Positions 1-7,792 of a stretch of DNA of 18,537 bases are shown here, one piece after another. Below the pieces are notes generated by a model. The model had not been told where the DNA came from and did no database searches. It worked only from the letters and a program-made list of their open reading frames with translations. The first letter of the stretch is position 1. Every line of letters begins with the position of its first letter. This stretch comes from Bacteroidota bacterium (GTDB lineage: Bacteria; Bacteroidota; Bacteroidia; Flavobacteriales; Weeksellaceae): the NCBI GenBank assembly GCA_023448955.1, contig JAEXJU010000238.1:1-18537 (forward strand). Direction: 5' to 3'. The translations under genes and the position numbers were made by a program.

Positions 1-3000
1 GGACAAGTTTGAGTGGTGTAGCAGCTCCAAATACTACCATTATATATTTTCAGACAATTATTAGTCGTATCGTATACCATCATTCCCTTAACAAAGTTAG
101 CAGCAGGAATACCATCTGGGTTACCTCCAGTAAAACTCACTCGATTTACAACAAAACCTTTGGTTTTACCTTCCAATGCCAGCCAGGCACCTTTTCTAAC
201 CATTGGCCAATTACTGGACTCTCCTGCTCTTCCTAATGAGGTAATTCCGATTTTTGCTGATAAGTCTGAGCCATCTGTAACTGTTACAGGGTTTTTGTAG
301 CAATATCCGTTACATGTTAAAAAACCTCCCAAAATGCTTAATTGCGCTGTAGCTGTTACACCACCAGATGCTGTAACTGTATTAGTTGTTTTATTATTGG
401 GTGTAGCATTACAACCTGTAACTGTTGTAGCATAACATACCTGAGGTTTTGCGCCGGTATTGGTAGAATAATTTATGGTGGCTGTCATATCGGTGCCATC
501 TGCAGAATCTACTTGCCAAAATGGAAATTCTACTTTAAAACTTGGATATGTCGCATAATTTACCACAGAAGAAATATCAATGGTTAATTTTTGTTTATCT
601 ATAAGAGTAACAGGTACATCAAGGATTGCTATCACATTACCATTTAAATCTTTAATATTGATTTTTGATCCACTTTGTTTAGGTACATTGGTCATCACAA
701 TATTTGTCCAGCCAATAACAGTAGTTAATGGATCGCAATAGTTGGTAGATGGATCGGGTACAGTAATTGTTTGTACAGTTCCAGCCGTATCATTAATCAC
801 ACAATCTTCGGTAAATGTTCCTTCTGTTCCATTTTTATCAATTGCAAATATTTTCCATTGATTAGTATGTCCGTACGTAACCTGACAGATAGCTCCGGCA
901 CTTGCTTTTATGGTAGTTGTACCATACATATTATCTTCAGAAACCACTTGCGTTGTACAATTGCCCAATGTTGCCCAGTTAAAACAATTAGGTTGAAAAG
1001 ACTGGCTGTATCTTCCGTATATAATGTATGGTTTTCCTTGTACTAAAGAGAAGTTATGCCATATTTTTGGATTGTCCGGCCAGGTTGAAGGAATCTGTGT
1101 TGTTTGTGGCGATGTAGCTAAAGAGCCTGTAAGATCGTAGCAAGGTCTTTGATTTGTTGCTGTAGCAACAGCACCATTGATTGTACCAAAGTGACAGAAG
1201 CCATTAATTGTACCTGTAGTAGCATCTAATCTTGGAATAAATCCTAATTTAGCAGTAGTTGTTCCCATAGTAATTGGAGAGATTGTACTGCTTCCACTGC
1301 AATCTTTTGTAGCTGTAGTTCCATTCTGTATATCCAAACAAACAATTTGAGACAAAGCACTTGCAGTGAATGGTGATGCAGAAAGTGCATAATTTTGTGA
1401 AAAAGACAATACTACTTTATTACCATTTAAAGCAAAAGCCACATCTCCAGGTGAGACATTTGAAGCTATGTTAATTGCACTGGCTGTTGTACCATTAGGA
1501 TTTACTCTTATTTTTTCTACAGCATATGCGACTAAGGTTACAGGATTTATACATCCTAGATTAACATAATTAATATTAGATTCATTACTTCCCCAGGCAG
1601 TACAAACCTTATCTGCTACGGTAAAAGCGCCCAAAATGTTGTTGGTATCTCTAGTAGTTGTGTCCAGCTGTATTCTGCGTGTACTACAAGGTCTGATACT
1701 ATTATCGGAATAATCTAAACAACCTAATGCGGGCTTTTCTCCTGAGTTACCTACAACTCCCGGATCAAATGTACCCGGAATGAAAAAACGATATGTGCCA
1801 CCGGTTTCATATTTAGTCAAATAATAACTGTGGGCTGTATTAACAAAAGGAACGTTGGTAGTGTATCCCGAACCAATACAGTTTGCTCCGTTATTATTAG
1901 CATCCAGACATAAAATAGAACTACTTGCGGTAGTAGAGTTCAAGAAAGTACCTTGGTGATGAGATGCTACCACCACACCTTGGTGACCGTTGGGCATATT
2001 AATGGTAATCGGAATATACCCATCTCCTGCTCCGGTTGCAGAAAATGTTAAATTAGGTTTTACGTCCAAAGCAGCACCGTATCCATTACTACCATAGATC
2101 GGAACGGCGTTTCCAAAATATGGATAAATTTGCTGGGTAAAACTTGCCATCAGATCACCATCAAGAATTCCTGTAGGTGTACCTGCTGTCCATCCTTGCG
2201 GAATTTTCAATGACCCAGAAAGATACGATTGAAATGCATCTGCAGTATCATTCAATCTCACTTGTGCCGCTGGGACAGTATCATCTGTTATTAAGGACGT
2301 CTCTACTACATATATTATTTGATCATTCGGCTTCACAGTTGTTATGGCAGCTCCAGCAGCATCTACAGCTTCTTTCTTTACTCTCCTTGTGTAAATTGTA
2401 GCAGTATTATTAGATGGCAAAGGATCACCAAGATCTCCAGAAATTGTAGCCGTGTTGGCAAAATCTCCATTTCGATTTACCTTAGCATTGATAGTAAGGG
2501 TTTGATTGCTATTTGAAGCCATTGAACCTATTGTCCAAACACCAGTTGTTGGGTTATAAGTCGTTCCTACAGGCGCAACATGGCTTATGTAGGAATAACC
2601 ACTTTTTAGCAAATCGTTGACTATTACATTAGTATTATTAGAAGCTCCATTATTAGTAGCAACAATTGTAAACGTAACAGTGTCTCCTGTATTAGGAGCA
2701 TAATTGCTTGCTGTTTTCGTTATCTGCATATCGGTTTCTGCTACGGAAGCACTTATAATGTTTCTATCAGGAGATCCAAAAGATGTTCCTCCATTCCAGC
2801 TGGTGGAATTGGTACCGCCTGGGTTTCCAGTGGTACCTCTCATATATACTTTAAAATTCAGTTCTGTTATACCTTTTCCAGTAAACAATATACTTCCGTG
2901 AGCAGATCCATCCGGAATGGAAGTCATCGTTGCATAACTAGCTGAATTTAGAATATTATTACCTGACAGACTAAAAGTGGCTGATCCGGATAATCTTGAT

Positions 3001-3653
3001 AGTGTCGGAGTAATGTTTGAGCCGGTAAATTCATATTCAGTAGAATTGGCATACGTCCCTCCTGTTCCGCCTACAGCATCACCTAAACCAGCAAAATGAA
3101 GAATAGGATTATCTACAGGCCTGCTGAATGACACCTTTAAGTTTGCCACATAATATTTGCCTGTATTTAATAATCCGGCAGTCTGAAGCGGCATTACATT
3201 GGTGTATATATTAACTCCGTGATTTATTCCTACAGCAATGCCGGTTCCTGCAGTTGATAAAGAAGATGAGAAATTCGTATCCGCAGCATTGGATGCTCCA
3301 GCAGAAATGGTTGTAAATGGATCAATTCCCGTAGTTGTACTGGGATCATCTCCCTGACCAATATTTACCACTGCATTTCTAGTCGAACTTCTGTATTGTT
3401 GATTAGAGATAGAAAATTTAATTTTAAGTTCTGGCGTGTGTGCAGCAAACGTGATCCCGGTAGGATTATCTGTATTTCGTAAAAAAGCTGCTTCTAAATA
3501 ACCAGTTACGATTCCCGCATCATTTGCATAACTTGTTGTGTTTAACTCTAAAACGGGCTGACTTTGTGCATATAAAATATTCCCTAGAAAGAGTGATGTC
3601 AAAAAAAATATTTTGAATAATGATTCAGGATGTTTTAAAAATAATTGCTTCAT
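1..3653 (-). CDS. Large secreted DUF11-containing surface protein, C-terminus cut by window edge
   Basis: One reading frame stays open from an ATG at 3651-3653 down to the left edge, giving at least 1217 residues without a stop. It starts with a signal peptide of about 30 residues ending in LYAQ. Residues ~31-300 are a beta-rich, Ser/Thr/Asn-rich region I do not recognise. A DUF11 domain follows at ~302-420 (ITKTASNYAPNTGDTVTF and later LPSNNTATI). The middle carries repeated Cys-Asp patterns (CLD, CLD, CLD, CYD) with a second Cys 9-13 residues on in the three CLD copies. The last ~90 visible residues form the GMMVYD...YNG..W.C module also found at 14214-14480. Alignment with that protein suggests only a few residues are missing beyond the edge. 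It lies 24 bases after a thioredoxin-like gene and probably shares its transcript. Likely an extracellular adhesin or structural surface protein; ligand unknown. DUF11 assignment is confident, function is inference. Confidence 0.9.
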   Translation of the reverse strand, partial: MKQLFLKHPESLFKIFFLTSLFLGNILYAQSQPVLELNTTSYANDAGIVTGYLEAAFLRNTDNPTGITFAAHTPELKIKFSISNQQYRSSTRNAVVNIGQGDDPSTTTGIDPFTTISAGASNAADTNFSSSLSTAGTGIAVGINHGVNIYTNVMPLQTAGLLNTGKYYVANLKVSFSRPVDNPILHFAGLGDAVGGTGGTYANSTEYEFTGSNITPTLSRLSGSATFSLSGNNILNSASYATMTSIPDGSAHGSILFTGKGITELNFKVYMRGTTGNPGGTNSTSWNGGTSFGSPDRNIISASVAETDMQITKTASNYAPNTGDTVTFTIVATNNGASNNTNVIVNDLLKSGYSYISHVAPVGTTYNPTTGVWTIGSMASNSNQTLTINAKVNRNGDFANTATISGDLGDPLPSNNTATIYTRRVKKEAVDAAGAAITTVKPNDQIIYVVETSLITDDTVPAAQVRLNDTADAFQSYLSGSLKIPQGWTAGTPTGILDGDLMASFTQQIYPYFGNAVPIYGSNGYGAALDVKPNLTFSATGAGDGYIPITINMPNGHQGVVVASHHQGTFLNSTTASSSILCLDANNNGANCIGSGYTTNVPFVNTAHSYYLTKYETGGTYRFFIPGTFDPGVVGNSGEKPALGCLDYSDNSIRPCSTRRIQLDTTTRDTNNILGAFTVADKVCTAWGSNESNINYVNLGCINPVTLVAYAVEKIRVNPNGTTASAINIASNVSPGDVAFALNGNKVVLSFSQNYALSASPFTASALSQIVCLDIQNGTTATKDCSGSSTISPITMGTTTAKLGFIPRLDATTGTINGFCHFGTINGAVATATNQRPCYDLTGSLATSPQTTQIPSTWPDNPKIWHNFSLVQGKPYIIYGRYSQSFQPNCFNWATLGNCTTQVVSEDNMYGTTTIKASAGAICQVTYGHTNQWKIFAIDKNGTEGTFTEDCVINDTAGTVQTITVPDPSTNYCDPLTTVIGWTNIVMTNVPKQSGSKINIKDLNGNVIAILDVPVTLIDKQKLTIDISSVVNYATYPSFKVEFPFWQVDSADGTDMTATINYSTNTGAKPQVCYATTVTGCNATPNNKTTNTVTASGGVTATAQLSILGGFLTCNGYCYKNPVTVTDGSDLSAKIGITSLGRAGESSNWPMVRKGAWLALEGKTKGFVVNRVSFTGGNPDGIPAANFVKGMMVYDTTNNCLKIYNGSIWSCYTTQTC

Positions 3654-3677
3654 TATAATTATTTGCTTTTTTATTTG

Positions 3678-4286
3678 TTAATCTTTACAAGTATCGCTGT
3701 TGTTACTGAAGTTTTCTAATGTAGAAATATCAGCAGTAGAAGTTGTGAGTTTTATATTTTTAGCATAGTCTGCCCAATTCATTGAGACATATTTTCTTTC
3801 AAAAAAATATGGCATAATTATTTGTAAATCATTTGGATTGCGGAAACCCTTTAATTCTTGTAGCAATCTTAGATTTTCATCGAAAAAAACTAAAGAGGGA
3901 ATTCCGGGTGTGTTATGCATCATAGCAAAAGCTAGCTCGTGGTAAGCTTTTTTTTCTTTGGTTGCAGGAACGTATTTATAAACTTTCCCTTTATAAATAA
4001 TATCATTTTTTTCTTCCACATTAAGCTTAACTACATAAACCTTATCACTGCAAAGTGCTCTTATCACGTTTTTATCAGATAGTGATTGTTCTTTTAGATC
4101 TTTGCAATGGGAGCACCAGTCTGCGTAAATCCAGACCATCACAGCACGCGGCTCTTTTGCTTGTAAGGCTTCTATTTCGGACCATTTTTTCCAAGGGATT
4201 TTTTCCAGGATTGCGTTAGTTTTGCTTTGTGAAAAAAACAAATGTTGTAGCAATACCAAAAAAAAGAAAATATATATTTTTTTCAT
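3678..4286 (-). CDS. Secreted thioredoxin-fold protein (WCSHC active site)
   Basis: A 202-residue protein with a signal peptide (about 1-20, ending FFSQ), so it should act in the periplasm or be a lipid-free exported protein. The thioredoxin signature is clear: W57-C58-S59-H60-C61 followed by K-D-L-K, and the cis-proline loop TPGIPSLVFFD with Pro130. The arrangement WCxHCKxLK resembles the periplasmic thioredoxin-like proteins of Bacteroidota that handle disulfides, and also the thioredoxin_7/DsbD-C type. Extra cysteines occur at 79 and near the end (200). It sits between an unknown secreted protein and the Cys-rich DUF11 protein (24-base gap), suggesting a job in forming or reshuffling that protein's disulfides. 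This job is inference; the redox fold itself is well supported. No partner such as a DsbD-like membrane reductant is visible in the window. Confidence 0.88.
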   Translation of the reverse strand: MKKIYIFFFLVLLQHLFFSQSKTNAILEKIPWKKWSEIEALQAKEPRAVMVWIYADWCSHCKDLKEQSLSDKNVIRALCSDKVYVVKLNVEEKNDIIYKGKVYKYVPATKEKKAYHELAFAMMHNTPGIPSLVFFDENLRLLQELKGFRNPNDLQIIMPYFFERKYVSMNWADYAKNIKLTTSTADISTLENFSNNSDTCKD

Positions 4287-4443
4287 TTTGATGACAATTG
4301 TTAAAGTTTAATGTTTATTGGACTTATGATAATGCTCTGATATCAATGTCAATGTATTCTCAAAATCTTTGCAGATTAGAGTTTTATTCCAACGAGTAAG
4401 ACATCGTAATAATGAAATTGTAACAGCAGTTTTGATAATTTCT

Positions 4444-5058
4444 TTAAGCCAAAAATGGTGGCGGTCTGGACGTGTAATCTGTAGTATATTTCCAAAAAGA
4501 AATATGGTAACATTGTAATAAATTATCTTTAAGTATAATCGTCACAGGAAAAAAGTCCTGTAATCTTCTGGTTATTATTGCCTTTTGAAACACATTTTTT
4601 TGAAATGATGAGGTCTCTAATACAAGGCTATACTTTCCCACACAGGAAAGCATAAAATCTTTAGAAGGTGTTTCTGGAAAATAGGTTTGTTCTACTTCAG
4701 GGGAAGAAGGATTAATAGTTTGCTTTTTGATCTTAACAACAAGTTTTTTCGCTTCTTTTTTTGTGACATTAGCCTCAATATTTTTAGAAGTGATAACTTT
4801 AGTCTTGCTTAGGCTTAGAGTATCTTTTTCTGAATAAATTATAGCATCTCCAGAAATAAATATTGCTTTATTTGAAGTAGAAAACTCATATTGATTTTCA
4901 GGATTATTTAAAGCAGAACTATTTTCCTCTTGAACAGATTGCTGAGAAAATAATAGAGATGGTGAAAACAGCAAAAAAATAACAACGACAAATGCAAAAG
5001 ATAAAATCTTATTATTTTGCTTTGCCGTTGTTTTGTGAAAGTTTTCTTTTCTCATCAT
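4444..5058 (-). CDS. Secreted protein of unknown function, first gene of the thioredoxin-DUF11 operon
   Basis: A 204-residue protein I cannot assign to a family. It begins with a basic stretch and one hydrophobic segment (about 18-38, ending LLFSQQ), read as a signal peptide, followed by an Asn/Ser-rich region, a segment FSTSNKAIFISGDAIIYS, a lysine-rich helix-like part and a proline-rich end (SRPPPFLA). The start is favoured by a GAAGGG Shine-Dalgarno-like sequence five bases upstream (5064-5069) of two tandem ATG codons, and by a TAnnTTTG box at 5104-5111. It is the first gene of a probable operon with the thioredoxin and DUF11 genes. The C-terminal 35 codons or so overlap an open +1 frame that continues past the stop, so the true end deserves checking. 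Role unknown; being exported and linked to the surface protein is all that can be said. Confidence 0.75.
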   Translation of the reverse strand: MMRKENFHKTTAKQNNKILSFAFVVVIFLLFSPSLLFSQQSVQEENSSALNNPENQYEFSTSNKAIFISGDAIIYSEKDTLSLSKTKVITSKNIEANVTKKEAKKLVVKIKKQTINPSSPEVEQTYFPETPSKDFMLSCVGKYSLVLETSSFQKNVFQKAIITRRLQDFFPVTIILKDNLLQCYHISFWKYTTDYTSRPPPFLA

Positions 5059-5063
5059 TCGTA

Positions 5064-5092
5064 CCCTTCAAAGAACTTTTCTATAGTTCTTT
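5064..5092 (-). promoter_or_regulatory. 5' leader hairpin next to the ribosome binding site of the 204-residue gene
   Basis: On the minus strand AAAGAACT and AGTTCTTT (5085-5092 and 5070-5077) form a perfect 8-bp stem around a 7-base loop. The stem ends directly against the Shine-Dalgarno-like GAAGGG at 5064-5069. The hairpin would be transcribed if the box at 5104-5111 is the promoter, placing it between the transcript start and the start codon. A stabilising or translation-tuning leader is possible; no known riboswitch class is recognised. Confidence 0.4.
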
Positions 5093-5103
5093 AAGAATTG
5101 TGA

Positions 5104-5111
5104 CAAATGTA
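5104..5111 (-). promoter_or_regulatory. Candidate Bacteroidota -7 box (TACATTTG) for the 204-residue gene/thioredoxin/DUF11 operon
   Basis: The minus strand reads TACATTTG, an exact match to the Bacteroidota TAnnTTTG element, about 45 bases upstream of the start at 5058. A matching -33 TTG at the usual 17-23 base spacing is not seen; the nearest TTG is about 28 bases away, so the call rests on the -7 element and position only. Confidence 0.45.
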
Positions 5112-5142
5112 TTAGAGTTATGTCTTGTGTAAAAGAAAACAA

Positions 5143-5167
5143 CTGTACTAATTTAAAATTAGTACAG
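5143..5167. repeat. 25-base near-perfect palindrome between the AraC-type regulator and the following operon
   Basis: CTGTACTAATTT and its reverse complement flank a single central base, so the two 12-base arms are perfectly complementary. On the minus strand it is followed by the T-rich TTGTTTTCTTTT, which fits a second terminator downstream of the regulator gene. Because it also lies about 35 bases upstream of the -7 box at 5104-5111, it could instead be an operator for a dimeric regulator. The sequence does not decide between these. Confidence 0.5.
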
Positions 5168-5311
5168 CTTTTGTTTTTGTTTAAAGTATTGAAATTCAAT
5201 GATTTAAAAGCAGCGTATTGAAGAATATAGCTACGAAAACAAAATCCTTCAGAAATAAGATTCCGGATGAGATTACGTTGTTAAATTAGAAATTAAACTG
5301 GTTTATAAATT
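5168..5311. other. Non-coding part of the 5059-5380 gap
   Basis: The 322-base gap between the regulator gene (ends 5381) and the 204-residue gene (starts 5058) holds, in transcription order, a terminator-like hairpin (5312-5335), this AT-rich stretch with no coding pattern I can see, the 25-base palindrome, the -7 box and the leader hairpin. In this middle part I see nothing further. Confidence 0.4.
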
Positions 5312-5335
5312 AAAAAAACCAATGAGATTTCATTG
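5312..5335 (-). terminator. Rho-independent terminator after the TPR-AraC regulator gene
   Basis: On the minus strand a short hairpin CAATGA-AATC-TCATTG is followed by G and seven T residues, 45 bases past the stop at 5381. The stem is only 6 bp and AT-rich, so it may be weak; the palindrome at 5143-5167 could back it up. Confidence 0.5.
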
Positions 5336-5380
5336 ATTTTTCACGTTGTTTTTTTGAAAAACTGTTCTTTAAAATAATTA

Positions 5381-7084
5381 TTAGAAGTATTGCTTATTTA
5401 AGTATTCTATAAATTTTGAAGGCGGAATTCCTGTTTTATCAATAAAGATTCTGGTAAAAACGGTGTGGGAAGAAAACCCACATTCTTCTGCCAGGTAACT
5501 TATTTTATACTGACGGTATTCTGGATGTAGTTTAAGCTTCAAGGTAATATAATCTATTCTTAGCTGATTAATATACCCATTAAAATTATTGCCTTTATGA
5601 TCTTTGATAATAGAAGACAGATAGCTGGTATTTGTATTTAGATTGGAGGCAAGTGTACTCAGAGAAATATTTGGGGATAAAAACTGCTGTTTTCTTTCAA
5701 ATTTTTCCAATTTGGAAAGTATCTCCTTTTCTGTATCACTGGAGAGACTGTTTCTTTCAATTAGTTTAACAGATTCGTTTTTCTTTTTAGATTCTTCTTT
5801 CTGCTCAAGTTTTGCATTGATTTCCAGGAATCTTTTTTTATATCTTCTTAAAACGAAAAACCGATTTACAAAATATATTGTGAGTAGCACAAGAAGCAAG
5901 ATGATGATCCAAAGATAATTAGTGGTTTTTTTTGAACTATTTAATTTGTATTCAAGAGGCTTAATCTGATCTAGATCGTAGAGTTTTGCAATAAAATCTG
6001 CTTTAGATTTGTAGTTAAATTTTTGATTAGCTTCTTCATAAAGATGAGAATATTTCCGATAAGCATTTTCATCTCCTAATTTTTCTGCACTCAGCATTGC
6101 GATACGATATAGCTCCAGCTCAATATTTACAAAATCGATATTGATTACAATATTATTAAGACCTTCCTGGCAATACTTCAGAGCTTCTTTGTAATTACCT
6201 TTCAGTTGGTAAGCCCTTGCAAGATAGTATTGGTTATAATAAACTCTCGCTTTATCATCTTTGTAATCATTTTTGTCTTTTAGTGCTTTTTTTATCGCTT
6301 CGTCTAGATTTCCTGATAAAATTAAGTGATCAGCCTCGATGCAGGATATGATATCAGATTTATCTTTTGGTAAAATAGAAGAGTTTTTTATTTTGTTGAG
6401 ATAAATTTTTGCCGAATCCAATTCTTTCTTGTAGTTGTAACTCAAAAAAATATTTTTGTATTTCATACACTGGTAGAAGGCAAGTTGATATTTTTTTTCG
6501 GAAGAAATATCAGTATGCTTGGCGAGGTATTTATCTATTTTTTCAGTGGCCAGTTGGTAGCTTTTGATAGATTTATCAAAATTTCCTAACAAAGCATATA
6601 TTGCATCATCATCCCCGCCGGATAGTAATTCCTGTATCTCATCTGTTTTGTCAAGAGATTTTAAACGATTTCTTTTTTTCAGAACCTTAATCGAATTACT
6701 CAGTTTGTTTTGCAATGCGTAGATTACTGCTATGGTGTTTAGATTGGTTTTTTCAAAGGTTATATTTCCCGTTTTTTTTGCATAAAGATTGGACAAATTA
6801 AAATAATGTATGGCTTTATCATAATCATTCAAGGTTTCAAAATAATATTTTAAGGCAAGAATATTATAACATTTCGTTTTTTCTTCATCGGATAATTCTC
6901 TGCTAAACATCTCATCGCAGTAGATCTTGGGATTGAGATCTGAATAGCATTTTTGTATTAGAACATCTACCGAATACTTTTTTAAAGAATCACCAACTTT
7001 ATCACGATTTTGCTGCCCAATTACATTACTAAATAAAAAGAACAATAAAAAGAACAAAAGATTTTCTGATAAACGTTTCATCAT
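5381..7084 (-). CDS. Membrane-spanning TPR regulator with C-terminal AraC-type HTH
   Basis: A 567-residue one-component regulator. It has an N-terminal signal or anchor segment (about 4-24, ending GQQ). A helical TPR-type region spans ~70-350 (for example YDKAIHYFNLSNLYAK, NFDKSIKSYQLA, GNYKEALKYCQEGL). One strong transmembrane helix lies at ~389-410 (NYLWIIILLLVLLTIYFV), then a charged coiled-coil-like linker (~413-465). The AraC/XylS-type DNA-binding domain is at ~470-567 with both HTH units (ISLSTLASNLNTNTSYLSSI and ISYLAEECGFSSHTVFTRIF) and the usual TGIPPSKFIEYL end. The likely topology is TPR outside the inner membrane and HTH in the cytoplasm. Ligand or partner unknown. It directly precedes the 204-residue gene/thioredoxin/DUF11 operon, which is the simplest target to propose (inference). 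Two Met codons start the frame (7082-7084 and 7079-7081); a TATATTTG box lies upstream. Confidence 0.9.
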   Translation of the reverse strand: MMKRLSENLLFFLLFFLFSNVIGQQNRDKVGDSLKKYSVDVLIQKCYSDLNPKIYCDEMFSRELSDEEKTKCYNILALKYYFETLNDYDKAIHYFNLSNLYAKKTGNITFEKTNLNTIAVIYALQNKLSNSIKVLKKRNRLKSLDKTDEIQELLSGGDDDAIYALLGNFDKSIKSYQLATEKIDKYLAKHTDISSEKKYQLAFYQCMKYKNIFLSYNYKKELDSAKIYLNKIKNSSILPKDKSDIISCIEADHLILSGNLDEAIKKALKDKNDYKDDKARVYYNQYYLARAYQLKGNYKEALKYCQEGLNNIVINIDFVNIELELYRIAMLSAEKLGDENAYRKYSHLYEEANQKFNYKSKADFIAKLYDLDQIKPLEYKLNSSKKTTNYLWIIILLLVLLTIYFVNRFFVLRRYKKRFLEINAKLEQKEESKKKNESVKLIERNSLSSDTEKEILSKLEKFERKQQFLSPNISLSTLASNLNTNTSYLSSIIKDHKGNNFNGYINQLRIDYITLKLKLHPEYRQYKISYLAEECGFSSHTVFTRIFIDKTGIPPSKFIEYLNKQYF

Positions 7085-7115
7085 TGTTATAATTTCATCT
7101 GTTTTTATATATTAT

Positions 7116-7123
7116 CAAATATA
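7116..7123 (-). promoter_or_regulatory. Candidate Bacteroidota -7 box (TATATTTG) for the TPR-AraC regulator
   Basis: The minus strand reads TATATTTG, an exact TAnnTTTG match, about 31 bases upstream of the start codon at 7084. A TTG lies about 27 bases further upstream, longer than the usual -33 spacing, so only the -7 element is well supported. Confidence 0.45.
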
Positions 7124-7323
7124 CAGACAATTTATGTTCGGCGCTTCATACAATGTATTCAGAATCCACCCTATTTCTTGTAATGGTGATTAAGTATTAA
7201 GATTCTTATAAAATAAAACTTATAAAGATATTGTTTCCAATTGATCTGGAATGAGGATTACTAGGAGTATTGATTTATATATATTATTGTATATCAAAAA
7301 TTTATGACATCTTTTTTAATGAC

Positions 7324-7366
7324 TTAATTCAAGATTTTAATCATCTTAAATTCAAGATTGAATTAA
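7324..7366. repeat. Nested inverted and direct repeats upstream of the TPR-AraC gene
   Basis: TTAATTCAA (7324-7332) and TTGAATTAA (7358-7366) are perfect inverted arms. Two identical ATTCAAGATT copies lie at 7327-7336 and 7350-7359, starts 23 bases apart, close to two helical turns. Such spacing fits a dimeric DNA-binding protein, but the AT-rich background makes chance similarity plausible. Confidence 0.4.
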
Positions 7367-7504
7367 TGTGTTAGTTTCAGAGAATTCCGATGGAATACTA
7401 ATGGCAATAATTATATCAATTTTGGTTATAAATCAATGATAATTAGCATTTGCTTTAGAAAATTTTTGATGATCTAAAATTTAAATGAATAATTTTAATG
7501 GATT

Positions 7505-7792
7505 TTAGATAAGGTTTATAACTTTATATTCAGGATGTTGCCCTTCAAAATAGAAAATATTCCTGATTTCGATCCAAAGGAAATAGTCTGTAATCACAAC
7601 ATCTACAACTTCGTCTTCAATAAACAAAAATGCGATTTCTTCCCTGAAAAGTATGTTGTAAGATTTTCTGTAGAACCAAATCTCATTATCGGATTTATTT
7701 TCACATTGTCCCAATTCTTTTGATATTTGACTTTTTGTGTGTCCTAAATAAGTTTGTATAAGTGTTTTTAATCTTTGTATTCTTTTTTCCAT
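7505..7792 (-). CDS. Small protein of unknown function with a faint BamE/SmpA-like pattern
   Basis: A 95-residue protein without signal peptide or membrane helix. The order of elements (a helix ending YLGHTKSQISKELGQ, then DNEIWFYRKSYNILFREEIAFLF, then a strand EVVDVVITDYFLW) resembles the BamE/SmpA-like fold, in which a 'G.s..ev...lG.P' helix is followed by 'W.Y......l.F..g.v..v'. The resemblance is by eye only. Unlike true BamE it has no lipobox, so it would stay in the cytoplasm. It stands alone, flanked by gene-poor stretches of 446 and 420 bases. The ATG at 7790-7792 is the only sensible start. The reading frame is probably real because the residue pattern is protein-like, but its role is unknown. 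Confidence 0.65.
   Translation of the reverse strand: MEKRIQRLKTLIQTYLGHTKSQISKELGQCENKSDNEIWFYRKSYNILFREEIAFLFIEDEVVDVVITDYFLWIEIRNIFYFEGQHPEYKVINLI

Larger units (their letters stand above)
7085..7504. other. Intergenic region with promoter box and nested repeats
   Basis: This 420-base stretch has no ORF that looks coding on either strand and is very AT-rich. It holds the promoter box at 7116-7123, a direct repeat CTTATAAA (about 7205-7226), and at 7324-7366 nested repeats: the 9-base inverted pair TTAATTCAA/TTGAATTAA enclosing two copies of ATTCAAGATT spaced 23 bases apart. The last group could be a regulatory site or chance in AT-rich DNA. Confidence 0.4.

Noticed and set aside
4330..4365. 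TTGACA-17-base-TCATAA sigma70-like promoter before the thioredoxin gene
   Set aside because: Bacteroidota housekeeping promoters use TTG/TAnnTTTG rather than this pattern, and the -10 match is poor.
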